Shown here: one piece after another, positions 30,563-39,455 of the stretch
How the letters are laid out: the number at the start of each line of letters is the position of its first letter
Numbering within the stretch: position 1 is the first letter of the stretch
DNA from: LMUY01 sp964247705
GTDB lineage: Bacteria; Pseudomonadota; Alphaproteobacteria; Acetobacterales; Acetobacteraceae
Direction of reading: 5' to 3'
DNA: 64,000 nucleotides
Assembly (NCBI GenBank): GCA_964247705.1
Contig: CAXTVQ010000003.1
Coordinates: forward strand, 59,319 to 123,318
Notes under the pieces: model-generated
Told to the model about the DNA's origin: nothing
Database searches by the model: none
What the model saw: the letters and a program-made list of their open reading frames with translations, nothing else
Made by a program: the position numbers and the translations under genes

Positions 30563-32782
30563 ATGCCTGACACCTCCGCCGGAACCATCGAAGACACCCC
30601 CCTCGCCGACGCGCTGAGCGAACGGTACCTCGCCTATGCGCTGTCCACCATCATGTCCCGCTCGCTGCCCGACGTGCGGGACGGGCTGAAGCCGGTGCAC
30701 CGCCGGCTGGTGTACGCGATGCACCAACTCCGGCTGGACCCGACCGCCGGGTTCAAGAAATGCGCCCGCGTGATTGGCGACGTGATCGGCAAGTATCACC
30801 CCCACGGCGAGGCGTCGGTCTACGAGGCGCTGGTGCGGCTGGCGCAGGACTTCGCCGCGCGTTACCCGCTGGTCGAGGGCCAGGGCAATTTCGGCAACAT
30901 CGACGGCGATAACCCGGCGGCCATGCGCTACACCGAGGCGCGCATGACGCTGGTCGCCCGCGCGATGCTGGACGGCATCGATGACGACTCGGTCGATTTC
31001 CGGCCCAATTACGACGGCGAGGAGAGCGAACCCGTCGTGCTCCCCGGCGGCTTCCCCAATTTGCTGGCCAACGGCGCGGCGGGGATCGCGGTCGGGATGG
31101 CGACGTCCATCCCGCCGCACAATGCGGGCGAGGTGTGCGACGCGGCGCTCGCCTTGATCGCCGACCCGAGTGCGACCACGGCGGACCTGCTGCGGCATAT
31201 GCCGGGCCCGGACTTCCCCACCGGCGGCGTGCTGGTGGAGGACCCGGCTTCCATCGCCATCGCCTACGAGACGGGGCGCGGCGGCTTCCGCCTGCGCGCG
31301 GCGTGGGAGGTGGAGCCGCTGAAGCACGGCACGTGGCAGGTCGTGGTCACCGCGATCCCGTATCAGGTGCAGAAAACGAAGCTGATCGAGCAGATGGCCG
31401 AGCTGCTGGAGGCCAAGAAGCTGCCGTTGCTGGGCGATCTGCGCGACGAGAGCACCGAGCACGTCCGCCTGGTGCTGGAGCCGAAAACCCGCGGCATCGA
31501 CCCGGCGGCGCTGATGGAGACGCTGTTCCGCGCGACCCAGCTCGAGACGCGATTTCCGCTGAACATGAACGTGCTGACGGCGGACCGCACGCCCGTGGTG
31601 ATGGGCCTGCGCGGCGTGTTGCGGGCGTGGCTGGACCATCGCGGCGAGGTGCTGATCCGCCGGTCGCGCCACCGGCTGGGCGCGGTGGAGCGGCGGCTGG
31701 AGCTGCTGGACGGCTTCCTCGTGGTGTTCCTGGACCTGGACGAGGTGATCCGCATCATCCGCGAGGAGGACGACGCGAAGGCCGGGCTGATCCGGCGGTT
31801 CGGCATCAACGACGTGCAGGCCGAGGCGATCCTGAACATGCGGCTGCGCTCGCTGCGCCGGCTGGAGGAGATGGAGTTGCGGCGCGAGCACGCGGCGCTG
31901 GAGAAGGAGAGGCGCGGGCTGAACGCCTTGCTCGGCAGCGAGAGCCTGCGCTGGAAACGGGTCGCGGAGGAGATCGCGGCCACCCGCAAGCAGTTCGGCA
32001 CGGGGCCGCTCGGCGACCGGCGGACGCTGCTGGCGGGCACGCCGGCCGTCGTGGACGTATCCTTCGAGCAGGCGGTGGAGCGCGAGCCGCTGACGGTGGT
32101 GTTGTCCGAGAAGGGCTGGATCCGGGCGGTGCGGGGTCACGCGGTCGAGGCCAAGGAGCTGAAGTTCAAGGAAGGCGACGCGCTGCGGCTCACCCTGCCC
32201 TGCCAGTCCACCGACCGGCTGTGTTTGTTCGGCACGAACGGCAAGGCCTACACGCTGCGCGCCGGTGAACTGCCGCGTGGGCGTGGCGACGGGCAGCCGA
32301 TCCGCTTGCTTGCCGAGATGACGAACGCGGACGACGTGACGACGCTGTTCGTGTGGCAGGAGGGCGTGCGCTACCTGGTGGTGTCGGCGGCCGGGCGCGG
32401 GTTCGTGGCGGAGGCGGCGGACCTGCTGGCGGAGCGCAAGGGCGGCAAGCAGGTGCTCAACACGAAGCCGGGCGAGGAGGCGCTGCTGTGCATCCCGGCG
32501 GACGGCGACCACGTGGCTACCGTGGGGGAGAACCGCAAATTGCTGGTGTTCCCGCTGGACCAGGTGCCGGTGCTGGGCCGCGGCTCCGGCGTGATCCTGC
32601 AGCGGTTCAAGGAGGGCGGGCTGCGGGACGCGAAGGTGTTCCGGCTGGCGGACGGGCTGACCTGGCGGCTCGGGGACAAGACGCGGACGGAAACGGGGCT
32701 GCGTGACTGGCTGGGCGAGCGGGCGCAGGCGGGGCGGATGCCGCCGAACGGGTTCCCGAAGAGCGGGCGGTTCAGCGGGTGA
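30563..32782 (+). CDS. parC: DNA topoisomerase IV subunit A
   Basis: ATP-dependent type II topoisomerase subunit that decatenates daughter chromosomes together with ParE. The 739-residue length and the N-terminus (RYLAYALSTIMSRSLPDVRDGLKPVHRR) fit ParC rather than GyrA (about 900). The active-site Tyr lies in AAMRYTEARMT, and KYHPHGEASVYEALV is the quinolone-resistance-determining region. The C-terminal beta-pinwheel (VVLSEKGWIRAVRGH; TLRAGELPRGRGDG) lacks a GyrA box. parE is not in the window. Confidence 0.95.
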   Translation: MPDTSAGTIEDTPLADALSERYLAYALSTIMSRSLPDVRDGLKPVHRRLVYAMHQLRLDPTAGFKKCARVIGDVIGKYHPHGEASVYEALVRLAQDFAARYPLVEGQGNFGNIDGDNPAAMRYTEARMTLVARAMLDGIDDDSVDFRPNYDGEESEPVVLPGGFPNLLANGAAGIAVGMATSIPPHNAGEVCDAALALIADPSATTADLLRHMPGPDFPTGGVLVEDPASIAIAYETGRGGFRLRAAWEVEPLKHGTWQVVVTAIPYQVQKTKLIEQMAELLEAKKLPLLGDLRDESTEHVRLVLEPKTRGIDPAALMETLFRATQLETRFPLNMNVLTADRTPVVMGLRGVLRAWLDHRGEVLIRRSRHRLGAVERRLELLDGFLVVFLDLDEVIRIIREEDDAKAGLIRRFGINDVQAEAILNMRLRSLRRLEEMELRREHAALEKERRGLNALLGSESLRWKRVAEEIAATRKQFGTGPLGDRRTLLAGTPAVVDVSFEQAVEREPLTVVLSEKGWIRAVRGHAVEAKELKFKEGDALRLTLPCQSTDRLCLFGTNGKAYTLRAGELPRGRGDGQPIRLLAEMTNADDVTTLFVWQEGVRYLVVSAAGRGFVAEAADLLAERKGGKQVLNTKPGEEALLCIPADGDHVATVGENRKLLVFPLDQVPVLGRGSGVILQRFKEGGLRDAKVFRLADGLTWRLGDKTRTETGLRDWLGERAQAGRMPPNGFPKSGRFSG

Positions 32783-32799
32783 TGTCCACGAGCCGCCGT

Positions 32800-32825
32800 G
32801 GTGGGGCACCAAAGCGCACCCCACC
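32800..32825. terminator. Bidirectional stem-loop between parC and the NmrA-like gene
   Basis: GGTGGGG (32800-32806) pairs with CCCCACC (32819-32825) around a 12-nt loop in the 99-nt gap between two convergent genes. There is no T-run directly behind it on the plus strand; TTGGTTGTTTTGGG comes about 9 nt later. Confidence 0.45.
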
Positions 32826-32881
32826 GTAAGAAGTTGGTTGTTTTGGGACTTTCTGACTGAGTTAGGCGGGAAGCTTTGGCA

Positions 32882-33772
32882 TCAGTAGGCCAGTTCAACC
32901 CTATGCCTCTGGATGAAGTCGACCCACTTGGTCGGCTGCTTCCCGGTGATTGCGGGGAAGTTGTCGAACGTGTCGTCGGCGCCGGGGATCGTTCCCGCTG
33001 CATACCGTTTGTAGTGGTCGTAGACGCAGCCCATGTAGGCCATCTCGGCCCCGGCCTCGATCATCGATCGCAGGAACACCTCGGGCGGAAGCGGTTCGTA
33101 ACGGAACGGTTGGCCGACGATCGAGGTCATCAAAACCGCCATCTCGTGGAAGGTCACGGCGTCATAGCCCATCCGATAGGTCTTGCCGGCATGCAGATCC
33201 GGACGTGCCAGCGCGAGCGCGGCAACGTGCGCCACGTCGTTCACGTCCACCCAACTGAGGCGCGCGCCCTCGACGAAGGCCTTGATGACGCCGTTCTTGA
33301 TCGATTTCTGGCCTCCATAGCTCAGCATGTTCTGCATGAAGGTTTCGGGGCGCAGATGCGTGTAGGAGAACCCGGCCCATTCGATGTAGCGCTCGACCAA
33401 CTGGTGCCAGGCCCAATGCGCGACGCTCGTATCGTCTCGACCGCATGCGCCGAGATGGACGACGTGGCTCACCCCGGCTTTCCTGGCATTATCGAGCAGG
33501 ACTTTGCTCTGACGGAGCATGTCGACGGTGTAGCCGGTCACCACGAAGAGACGACCGATCCCTTCGAGGGCCGGGCGATGCGTCCGTTCGTCGTCGAGGT
33601 CGAGAACGACCGAGCCGATCCCCTTGGCTGAGAATGGGGCGGCCTTCTCCTTTGAGCGGACTGCGGCGACGATCTCGACATTGCCATGCGGGCGCAGCAG
33701 ATCGATGGTCTTGCTGCCGACCTGGCCCGTTGCCCCGGTTATCAGGACCTTGGTTTGAGGTGCCTCTGTCAT
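32882..33772 (-). CDS. NmrA-like NAD(P)-binding atypical SDR
   Basis: Atypical short-chain dehydrogenase/NmrA family protein (296 residues). VLITGATGQVGSKTIDLL is the dinucleotide-binding loop (GxxGxxG); the later segment HLRPETFMQNML matches the family. The classic YxxxK pair is not in its usual place. It could be an NAD(P)H:quinone reductase or a redox sensor. Codon and base composition are slightly less GC-rich than its neighbours. It is monocistronic, convergent with parC, and divergent from the secreted hydrolase across a 241-nt gap (33773-34013) in which I see no further feature. Confidence 0.82.
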   Translation of the reverse strand: MTEAPQTKVLITGATGQVGSKTIDLLRPHGNVEIVAAVRSKEKAAPFSAKGIGSVVLDLDDERTHRPALEGIGRLFVVTGYTVDMLRQSKVLLDNARKAGVSHVVHLGACGRDDTSVAHWAWHQLVERYIEWAGFSYTHLRPETFMQNMLSYGGQKSIKNGVIKAFVEGARLSWVDVNDVAHVAALALARPDLHAGKTYRMGYDAVTFHEMAVLMTSIVGQPFRYEPLPPEVFLRSMIEAGAEMAYMGCVYDHYKRYAAGTIPGADDTFDNFPAITGKQPTKWVDFIQRHRVELAY

Positions 33773-34013
33773 GGTCCATCCTTCGAAAGCTCGTTGAGAA
33801 CTGGTTTGCTAGCTACGCCAGGATTGGCGGACGGCGTGGTTGCAGGCCAGTGTGCACCCCGATCTCCTAGCATCCTCGGGGCTTGAGTTCGATGGAGGCG
33901 GAGACTTCGGGCGACTCGACCCCGCTGGCCGGCCGAACCGATTGACCTCCCCGCGCTAACCCGCGAGCATCCCTGCAACGACCAGACAACGGTCATGCCG
34001 GAGGGACGCACGC

Positions 34014-35114
34014 ATGAGACGCCCGATCATCGCAGCCTGTGTCCTGCTGGCCGCCGGAGCCGTGCAAGCGCAGCCGATCGAGATCGGCAAGCAAGGCTTC
34101 TTCTATGCCGGCGGGGTGCGGTCCGAGGACGGCAAGACGGTCGACGACCAGATGTTCGTCGAATACCAGATCCCGGCGCACCAGACCGCGCCCTACCCGA
34201 TCGTCATGATCCACGGCAACTACCAGAACGGCACTAACTTCCTCGGCACGCCGGATGACCGCGACGGGTGGGCGACGTGGTTCCTGCGGCATGGCTACGC
34301 CGTGTACGTGGTGGACCAGCCGGCGCGGGGGCGGTCCAACTACGACCCGGCGGTGGATGGCAAAGCGAGCATGCCGCCGACCGAGGGGTTGGAAAAGCAG
34401 TTCACCGCGCCCGAACGCTTCAAGCTTTGGCCGCAGGCGCAACTGCATACGCAGTGGCCGGGCAGCGGCATGGCGGGCGATCCGGTGTTCGACCAGTTCC
34501 AGGCGTCGCAGCAGGTGTCACTGACGGACAACCGCCGGATGGACGCGATCAACCGGGCGGCAGGGGCGGACCTGCTGCGGCGGATCGGGCCGGCGATCCT
34601 GCTGACCCATTCCCGCTCCGGCGCGATCGGGTGGGTGATCGCGGATGACGTGCCGGAGCTGGTCAAGGGCATCGTGGCGGTGGAGCCGAGCGGACCGCCG
34701 TTCTTCGACGTGGTGCCCGTTGCGATGGGGGCGCCCCAGCCCGCGCGCAGTTGGGGCATCGCATATGACCACCTGACGTACGATCCGCCTGTGACCAACC
34801 CGGCTTCGCTCGATCCGGTGCGGGAGGCGGCGGGGAGCGGGCCGGACCTGATCGCCTGCTGGCAACCGTCGGCGGCGCACAAGCTGCCGCATCTGGACGG
34901 GTTTCCGATCCTGGTGCTCACGTCCGAGGCGTCGTACCACGCGATGTATGACCAGTGCACGGTGACGTTCCTGAAGAATGCGGGGGCGGACGTGGACCAC
35001 ATCCGGCTGGTGGACCGCGGCATCCGCGGCAACGCGCACATGATGATGCTGGAGAAGAACAGCGACGACATCGCCGCGGTGATCGCCGACTGGACGGGGC
35101 GGCGGGTCCATTGA
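34014..35114 (+). CDS. Secreted alpha/beta-fold hydrolase
   Basis: Exported hydrolase of 366 residues with a signal peptide (MRRPIIAACVLLAAGAVQAQ, cleavage after AQA or VQA). The fold is indicated by VMIHGNYQNGTNF (oxyanion region), YAVYVVDQPARGRS, the nucleophile elbow THSRSGAIGW with Ser in the S-R-S-G-A context, and a late His in RGNAHMMMLEKN. An ester or lactone substrate is likely. GGAGGG precedes ATG 34014. Its stop overlaps the TTG start of the acyl-CoA ligase, which suggests that the released acid is then activated by that enzyme (inference). Confidence 0.85.
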   Translation: MRRPIIAACVLLAAGAVQAQPIEIGKQGFFYAGGVRSEDGKTVDDQMFVEYQIPAHQTAPYPIVMIHGNYQNGTNFLGTPDDRDGWATWFLRHGYAVYVVDQPARGRSNYDPAVDGKASMPPTEGLEKQFTAPERFKLWPQAQLHTQWPGSGMAGDPVFDQFQASQQVSLTDNRRMDAINRAAGADLLRRIGPAILLTHSRSGAIGWVIADDVPELVKGIVAVEPSGPPFFDVVPVAMGAPQPARSWGIAYDHLTYDPPVTNPASLDPVREAAGSGPDLIACWQPSAAHKLPHLDGFPILVLTSEASYHAMYDQCTVTFLKNAGADVDHIRLVDRGIRGNAHMMMLEKNSDDIAAVIADWTGRRVH

Positions 35115-36793
35115 CCGCGAGCTACGTGCATGGCGCCAGCACCACGCCGTTGCTGGGCGAAACGCTGGGGGCGAGCTTCGACCGGGTCGTGGCACGGTGG
35201 GGGGATCGGCCGGGACTGGTGGTGCGCGGCCAGGGCGTGCGTTGGACGTATGCCGAGTTGGGGGCGCGGGCGGATGCGCTGGCCGCCGGGTTGCTGGCGT
35301 TGGAGCTGGCGCCGGGGGACCGCATCGGCATCTGGTCCCTGAACAACGCCGAGTGGCTGCTGACCCAGATCGCGACGGCGAAGGCGGGGTTGATCCTGGT
35401 CAATATCAACCCGGCCTACCGGGTGAGCGAGCTCGAGTTTGCGTTGAACAAGGTCGGGGTGACGGCGCTGATCACCGCCACCGCGTTCAAGACCAGCGAT
35501 TACATGGCGATGCTGCGCGAAATGCTGCCGGAGCTGGCGAGCAGCACGCCGGGCGGGCTTCGTGCGGCGCGCGTTCCGACCCTGCGCACCGTGATCCAGA
35601 TCGGCGGCGCCTCGGCCGGGACGCTTGGGTTCGACGACGTGCTGACGCGCGGGCGGGCGCAGGACCGTGACCGGCTGGTGGACCTTGCCGGGCGGTTGCA
35701 GTTCGACGACCCGATCAACATCCAGTTCACGTCCGGCACGACCGGTAGCCCGAAAGGGGCCACGCTCACCCACCACAACGTGTTGAACAACGGCTTCTTC
35801 ATCGGCGAGGCGATGCGGCTGACGGAGCAGGACCGGCTGTGTATCCCGGTGCCGCTGTATCATTGCTTCGGCATGGTGCTGGGCAACCTGGCCGCGATCA
35901 CGCACGGGACCTGCATCGTGTATCCCGGCGAGGGGTTCGACCCGCTGGCAGTGCTGGAGACGGTGGCGGCGGAGCGGTGCACCGGGTTGCACGGGGTGCC
36001 CACCATGTTCATCGCCGAGATGGAGCATCCGCGCTTCGCAGAATTCGATCTGAGCTCGTTGCGCACGGGGATCATGGCCGGGTCGCCCTGCCCGATCGAG
36101 GTGATGCGGCGGGCGGTGGACAAGATGAACCTGCGCGAGATCACCATCTGCTACGGCATGACGGAGACGAGCCCGGTCAGCTTTCAGACCACGGCGGACG
36201 ACCCGCTGGAACGCCGGGTGACGACGGTGGGCCGGATCCATCCGCATCTGGAGGTCAAGATCGTGGACGCGGAGGGCCGCATCGTGCCGCGCGGAGTGAC
36301 GGGGGAGCTGTGCACCCGGGGATACAGCGTGATGCTCGGCTACTGGGACGACCCGGCGCGCACGGGCCAGGTGATCGACGCGGCGCGCTGGATGCACACG
36401 GGCGATTTGGCCGTGATCGACGAGGAGGGCTACTGCAACATCGTCGGACGGCTGAAGGACGTGGTGATCCGCGGCGGCGAGAACGTGTATCCGCGCGAGG
36501 TCGAGGAGTTTCTCTACGGCCACCCGGCGATCCTGGACGTGCAGTGCTTCGGCGTGCCGGACCCGCGCTATGGCGAGGAGCTGTGCGCCTGGGTGCGGCT
36601 GCGCGACGGCGCCGAGGTGGCGGAGGAGGATATCCGGGCGTATTGCCGGGGGCGGATCGCGCACCAGAAGGTGCCGCGTTACGTGCGCTTCGTGGACAGT
36701 TTCCCGATGACGGTCACGGGCAAGATGCAGAAATACCTGATGCGCGAGACGATGGAGCGCGAGTTGGGCGTGGTGGCGGATGCGACGGCGTAG
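35111..36793 (+). CDS. AMP-dependent acyl-CoA synthetase
   Basis: ANL-superfamily ligase (560 residues) that activates a carboxylic acid with ATP and CoA. Motifs: IQFTSGTTGSPKGATLTH (P-loop A3), YGMTETSPVSF (A5), WMHTGDLAVIDEEGY (A7), GRLKDVVIRGGENVYPREVE (A8) and the C-terminal catalytic Lys in VTGKMQKY (A10). The pattern is close to medium/long-chain fatty-acyl-CoA synthetases. The start is taken as TTG 35111 in a TTGA overlap with the hydrolase stop; GTG 35126 is an alternative. Confidence 0.93.
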   Translation: MTASYVHGASTTPLLGETLGASFDRVVARWGDRPGLVVRGQGVRWTYAELGARADALAAGLLALELAPGDRIGIWSLNNAEWLLTQIATAKAGLILVNINPAYRVSELEFALNKVGVTALITATAFKTSDYMAMLREMLPELASSTPGGLRAARVPTLRTVIQIGGASAGTLGFDDVLTRGRAQDRDRLVDLAGRLQFDDPINIQFTSGTTGSPKGATLTHHNVLNNGFFIGEAMRLTEQDRLCIPVPLYHCFGMVLGNLAAITHGTCIVYPGEGFDPLAVLETVAAERCTGLHGVPTMFIAEMEHPRFAEFDLSSLRTGIMAGSPCPIEVMRRAVDKMNLREITICYGMTETSPVSFQTTADDPLERRVTTVGRIHPHLEVKIVDAEGRIVPRGVTGELCTRGYSVMLGYWDDPARTGQVIDAARWMHTGDLAVIDEEGYCNIVGRLKDVVIRGGENVYPREVEEFLYGHPAILDVQCFGVPDPRYGEELCAWVRLRDGAEVAEEDIRAYCRGRIAHQKVPRYVRFVDSFPMTVTGKMQKYLMRETMERELGVVADATA

Positions 36794-36826
36794 CCAGAGC
36801 TGCAGATCGATTGTAGGGGCGGCCTA

Positions 36827-38086
36827 ATGGTCAGCGGCAAGCCCAACACGGCACGAATAGCCTGGCTCGACGTTCTCCGGCTGATCTGCGCGATCGAGAT
36901 CGTTGGCTTCCATTGGTTACGGGCTTGCTTGAACAACGCCGCGTTCGGGCGCGGCGAGTTGCGCAGCCTGATCGATCCGTATCGCAATCCCGGCCTCGGG
37001 ACCGGCCAGTTCCACTACTTGCTGCTGGACCGCACGACGCCGGCGCCGGCGTCGCTCGTCAACGATGCACTCGGGTGGGTGTTCGGGTTCGGTTGGGAAG
37101 CGGTCAACGTATTCATCTTGCTGAGCGGCCTGTCACTCGCGCTGCAGGCCGGCCGGGCAGGAGGGATTGGGACCTTGGCCCAGTGGTACACAAGGCGTTT
37201 GGTGCGGGTGCTTCTGCCGTTCTATCTCGTTGCGATACCGGCGGTCCTCGCTGCATTCGCGTTCTTGGCGTTTGCAACGGGGCGGCCGGGCTTGCTTGGC
37301 CATCTGGCTGAAAAAGTGGCGTCTCAGGCCACAGGCAGCTTGGCCGGCAGCTTGGCCAAGCACCTGTTCCTGATCGACTTGAGCCAGCCGCATTTCATGC
37401 CGTTCCTGTTTGCATCGGCCTGGTGGTTCGTACCGGCCATCGTCGTCGGCTATCTGGTTTTCCCATTCCTGCTGGCCGCATACCGCCGCACCAACCTTGC
37501 GATGTGGCTATTGGGAAGTTTCGCGGTATCGGTCGTGAGTTACCGGCTGTCACAGATCGGGGTGTTGCTCGACGACACCTGGTACTTCGTTCCGTGCCAG
37601 GAACTGTTCAGCTTCGCCGTCGGGATCGCTGTTGGCGACCGTCTTGCCAGGGCGGGCTTCGAGTCGAAATTGCGGCGCCGCCTTGGCTCGCCGTATGTGG
37701 CTGCAGCCGCTTTCTCATTGTTCGCGGTCGGGAACGTGGTGTCCTGGTTCATTCCCACATACGCATTCGGCAGCCCGCTTTACTCTCTGGGGATGACGGG
37801 TGGACTGGCCTTCGTCGCGATCCATCTCAGCAAGATGCCGTTCGTCCTGCGCCTGTGCTCGAAGCTCGATCCGTATAACCTCTATCTTCTCAACCAACCT
37901 TTGGCGTTTCCGCTGGCAGCGGTAGCGGTTGCGATCTTCGGCGCTTGGGCGACGGCTGCCGGCCTGGTTGTCTTTCTGCTGCTTTGCCTCAGCGCAGCGA
38001 TGGTGTTTGGCTGGCTCGCCGAGCCAATTCTCCGGCCGGCCGCACGATTGGGGAGGATCGGGTCACTCCGTCCGAGCATCAATTGA
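36827..38086 (+). CDS. Membrane acyltransferase, AT3/OafA family
   Basis: Polytopic membrane O-acyltransferase of 419 residues that typically acetylates or succinylates sugars of surface polysaccharides. The N-terminal RIAWLDVLRLICAIEIVGFHW carries the family's R/D motif and catalytic-type His; GWEAVNVFILLSGLSLALQ follows, and about ten membrane helices are visible. It starts 33 nt after the acyl-CoA ligase. Its GC content is lower and its codon use more relaxed than its neighbours, which may reflect transfer. No polysaccharide gene cluster is adjacent. Confidence 0.88.
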   Translation: MVSGKPNTARIAWLDVLRLICAIEIVGFHWLRACLNNAAFGRGELRSLIDPYRNPGLGTGQFHYLLLDRTTPAPASLVNDALGWVFGFGWEAVNVFILLSGLSLALQAGRAGGIGTLAQWYTRRLVRVLLPFYLVAIPAVLAAFAFLAFATGRPGLLGHLAEKVASQATGSLAGSLAKHLFLIDLSQPHFMPFLFASAWWFVPAIVVGYLVFPFLLAAYRRTNLAMWLLGSFAVSVVSYRLSQIGVLLDDTWYFVPCQELFSFAVGIAVGDRLARAGFESKLRRRLGSPYVAAAAFSLFAVGNVVSWFIPTYAFGSPLYSLGMTGGLAFVAIHLSKMPFVLRLCSKLDPYNLYLLNQPLAFPLAAVAVAIFGAWATAAGLVVFLLLCLSAAMVFGWLAEPILRPAARLGRIGSLRPSIN

Positions 38087-38121
38087 GGCAAGCCCAGACA
38101 CGACCATGACGCCATGAAACG

Positions 38122-38149
38122 GCAAAGCACCCATGGATGGCGGCTTTGC
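38122..38149. other. Hairpin between the acyltransferase and cinA genes
   Basis: GCAAAGC (38122-38128) and GCTTTGC (38143-38149) form a perfect 7-bp inverted repeat around 14 nt. No T-run follows, so it may be a weak terminator or a processing site. The rest of this 111-nt gap shows nothing else. Confidence 0.3.
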
Positions 38150-38197
38150 ACAGCCAGGGCGTTTGCTGTCTAAAAGCGAGCAACGGAGTGTCACCCC

Positions 38198-38674
38198 ATG
38201 CAAACCCTCCTTCCCGCCGCCAGCCGGATCGCCGCCATACTGCGCGCCCGTAAAGAGACGCTGGCAGTGGTCGAGTCCTCCTCCGGCGGGCTGCTGTCCG
38301 CGGCGTTGCTGGCGCAGCCGGGTGCGTCGGCGTTCTTCGTCGGGGGAGCTGTGGTTTACACCCGCACCGCCGGGCGGGAGCTGCTCGGCATCACGGCGGC
38401 GGATATGGAGGGGATCCGTTCAGCGAGTGCGCCATACGCCACGATGCTGGCCCTGCGGGCGCGCGAGCGGCTGGGGACGGATTGGGCGCTGGTGGAGACG
38501 GGAGCCGCGGGGCCAACCGGCAACCGGTATGGGGACGCCGCGGGGCACACCTGCGTGGCAGTCGCGGGCCGTAGCGAACGGGCGCAGACGATCGAGACCG
38601 GGTCGGCGGACCGGGTGGGGAACATGCGGGCGTTCGCAGCGGCCGCGTTGGCGTTGTTGGAAGGCGTTCTTTAG
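38198..38674 (+). CDS. CinA-family protein, stand-alone C-terminal domain
   Basis: A 158-residue protein matching the CinA C-terminal domain, which in other bacteria deamidates nicotinamide mononucleotide (PncC activity) in NAD recycling. VVESSSGGLLSAALL replaces the more common ESCTGG motif, and VETGAAGPTGNRYGD is the second signature. The Ser-for-Cys/Thr variant marks a distinct subgroup, so the activity should not be assumed. It is followed at once by a strong bidirectional hairpin. Confidence 0.85.
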   Translation: MQTLLPAASRIAAILRARKETLAVVESSSGGLLSAALLAQPGASAFFVGGAVVYTRTAGRELLGITAADMEGIRSASAPYATMLALRARERLGTDWALVETGAAGPTGNRYGDAAGHTCVAVAGRSERAQTIETGSADRVGNMRAFAAAALALLEGVL

Positions 38675-38682
38675 GCTTTCTT

Positions 38683-38709
38683 CTCCCTCTCTCGCCAGCG
38701 GAGAGGGAG
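38683..38709. terminator. Bidirectional stem-loop terminator
   Basis: CTCCCTCTC (38683-38691) and GAGAGGGAG (38701-38709) pair perfectly over 9 bp around TCGCCAGCG, which can form 3 more pairs. It lies in the 49-nt gap between the convergent cinA-like and SDR genes. A CTTTCTT stretch precedes it, giving a T-rich tail on neither strand, so termination may rely partly on Rho. Confidence 0.6.
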
Positions 38710-38723
38710 GAAGACGCGGAGGA

Positions 38724-39395
38724 TCACCAGGGTACGGTTTCGTTCAGGTAGTTGACATAGGCGACGCCTCCCGTGCCGGCTCGGGCGACGAGCATGTCCG
38801 CCATGCCGCGAACGCTGGTGTCCACGTCCAACAGGGCATCCGGGCCACCCATGTCGGTGCGGACCCAACCGGGGGCCACGGCCAGGATGGTGCGCTCGCC
38901 GCCGGCGCGGACGGCATAGCTACGCAGGAAGGTGTTCAGCGCGGCCTTGCTGCCGCGGTACACTTCCCAGCCGCCCTTGGTGTTGTTGGACACGCTGCCG
39001 AGCCCGGACGTCATCGCGGCGATGGTGCCTTTCGGGGCGACCAGTTCGGCCAGCGCCTCGATCACCCGCAGTGGGCTCAGGGCGTTGGTGGTCATGGTGC
39101 GCATGAAGTCCTCGGTGCTGACGTCCGACAACACCTCGGTGGCGCCGTTGGATACGCCGGCGTTGACGAACAGCACGTCCAGCGTGGCGCCGGCCAGGCG
39201 GTCACGCAACTCAAGCACTTCGCCGGTGTGGTTGATGTCCACCGTCTCGACCCGGACGTCCAGGGTGGCAAGCGGGCCGGGGTTGCCGGCGTCGCGCACC
39301 GTGCCGATCACGGTCCAGCCGCGGGAGGCCAGTTCGCGCGCGAGGCCTAAGCCCAGGCCGCGGGAGGCGCCGACGATGAGAGCGGTTTGCGGCAT
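38724..39395 (-). CDS. Short-chain dehydrogenase/reductase
   Basis: Classical SDR (223 residues). The Rossmann loop is LIVGASRGLGLGLAREL, the NAG motif is FVNAGVSN, and the catalytic YxxxK is YRGSK. It resembles the CsgA-like group of cytosolic SDRs with unknown substrates. ATG 39395 has GGAAG upstream; an open extension of 19 codons is rejected. It is last in the minus-strand run oxidoreductase-tam-lipoprotein-SDR. Confidence 0.9.
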   Translation of the reverse strand: MPQTALIVGASRGLGLGLARELASRGWTVIGTVRDAGNPGPLATLDVRVETVDINHTGEVLELRDRLAGATLDVLFVNAGVSNGATEVLSDVSTEDFMRTMTTNALSPLRVIEALAELVAPKGTIAAMTSGLGSVSNNTKGGWEVYRGSKAALNTFLRSYAVRAGGERTILAVAPGWVRTDMGGPDALLDVDTSVRGMADMLVARAGTGGVAYVNYLNETVPW

Positions 39396-39455
39396 GGGAG
39401 CTTCCGTTCGAGTATGACCAAGCGGAGGTGGTGGCGCGCCGGGGATCACCAACCG

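Noticed and set aside
30431..32824. 797-codon open frame antisense to parC
   Set aside because: Composition (His/Arg/Gln-rich) is that of a mirror frame of a strongly biased gene; parC is certain.
33773..34013. Search of the 241-nt gap for a small gene, RNA or operator
   Set aside because: No ORF with a plausible start, no strong hairpin and no repeat stood out.
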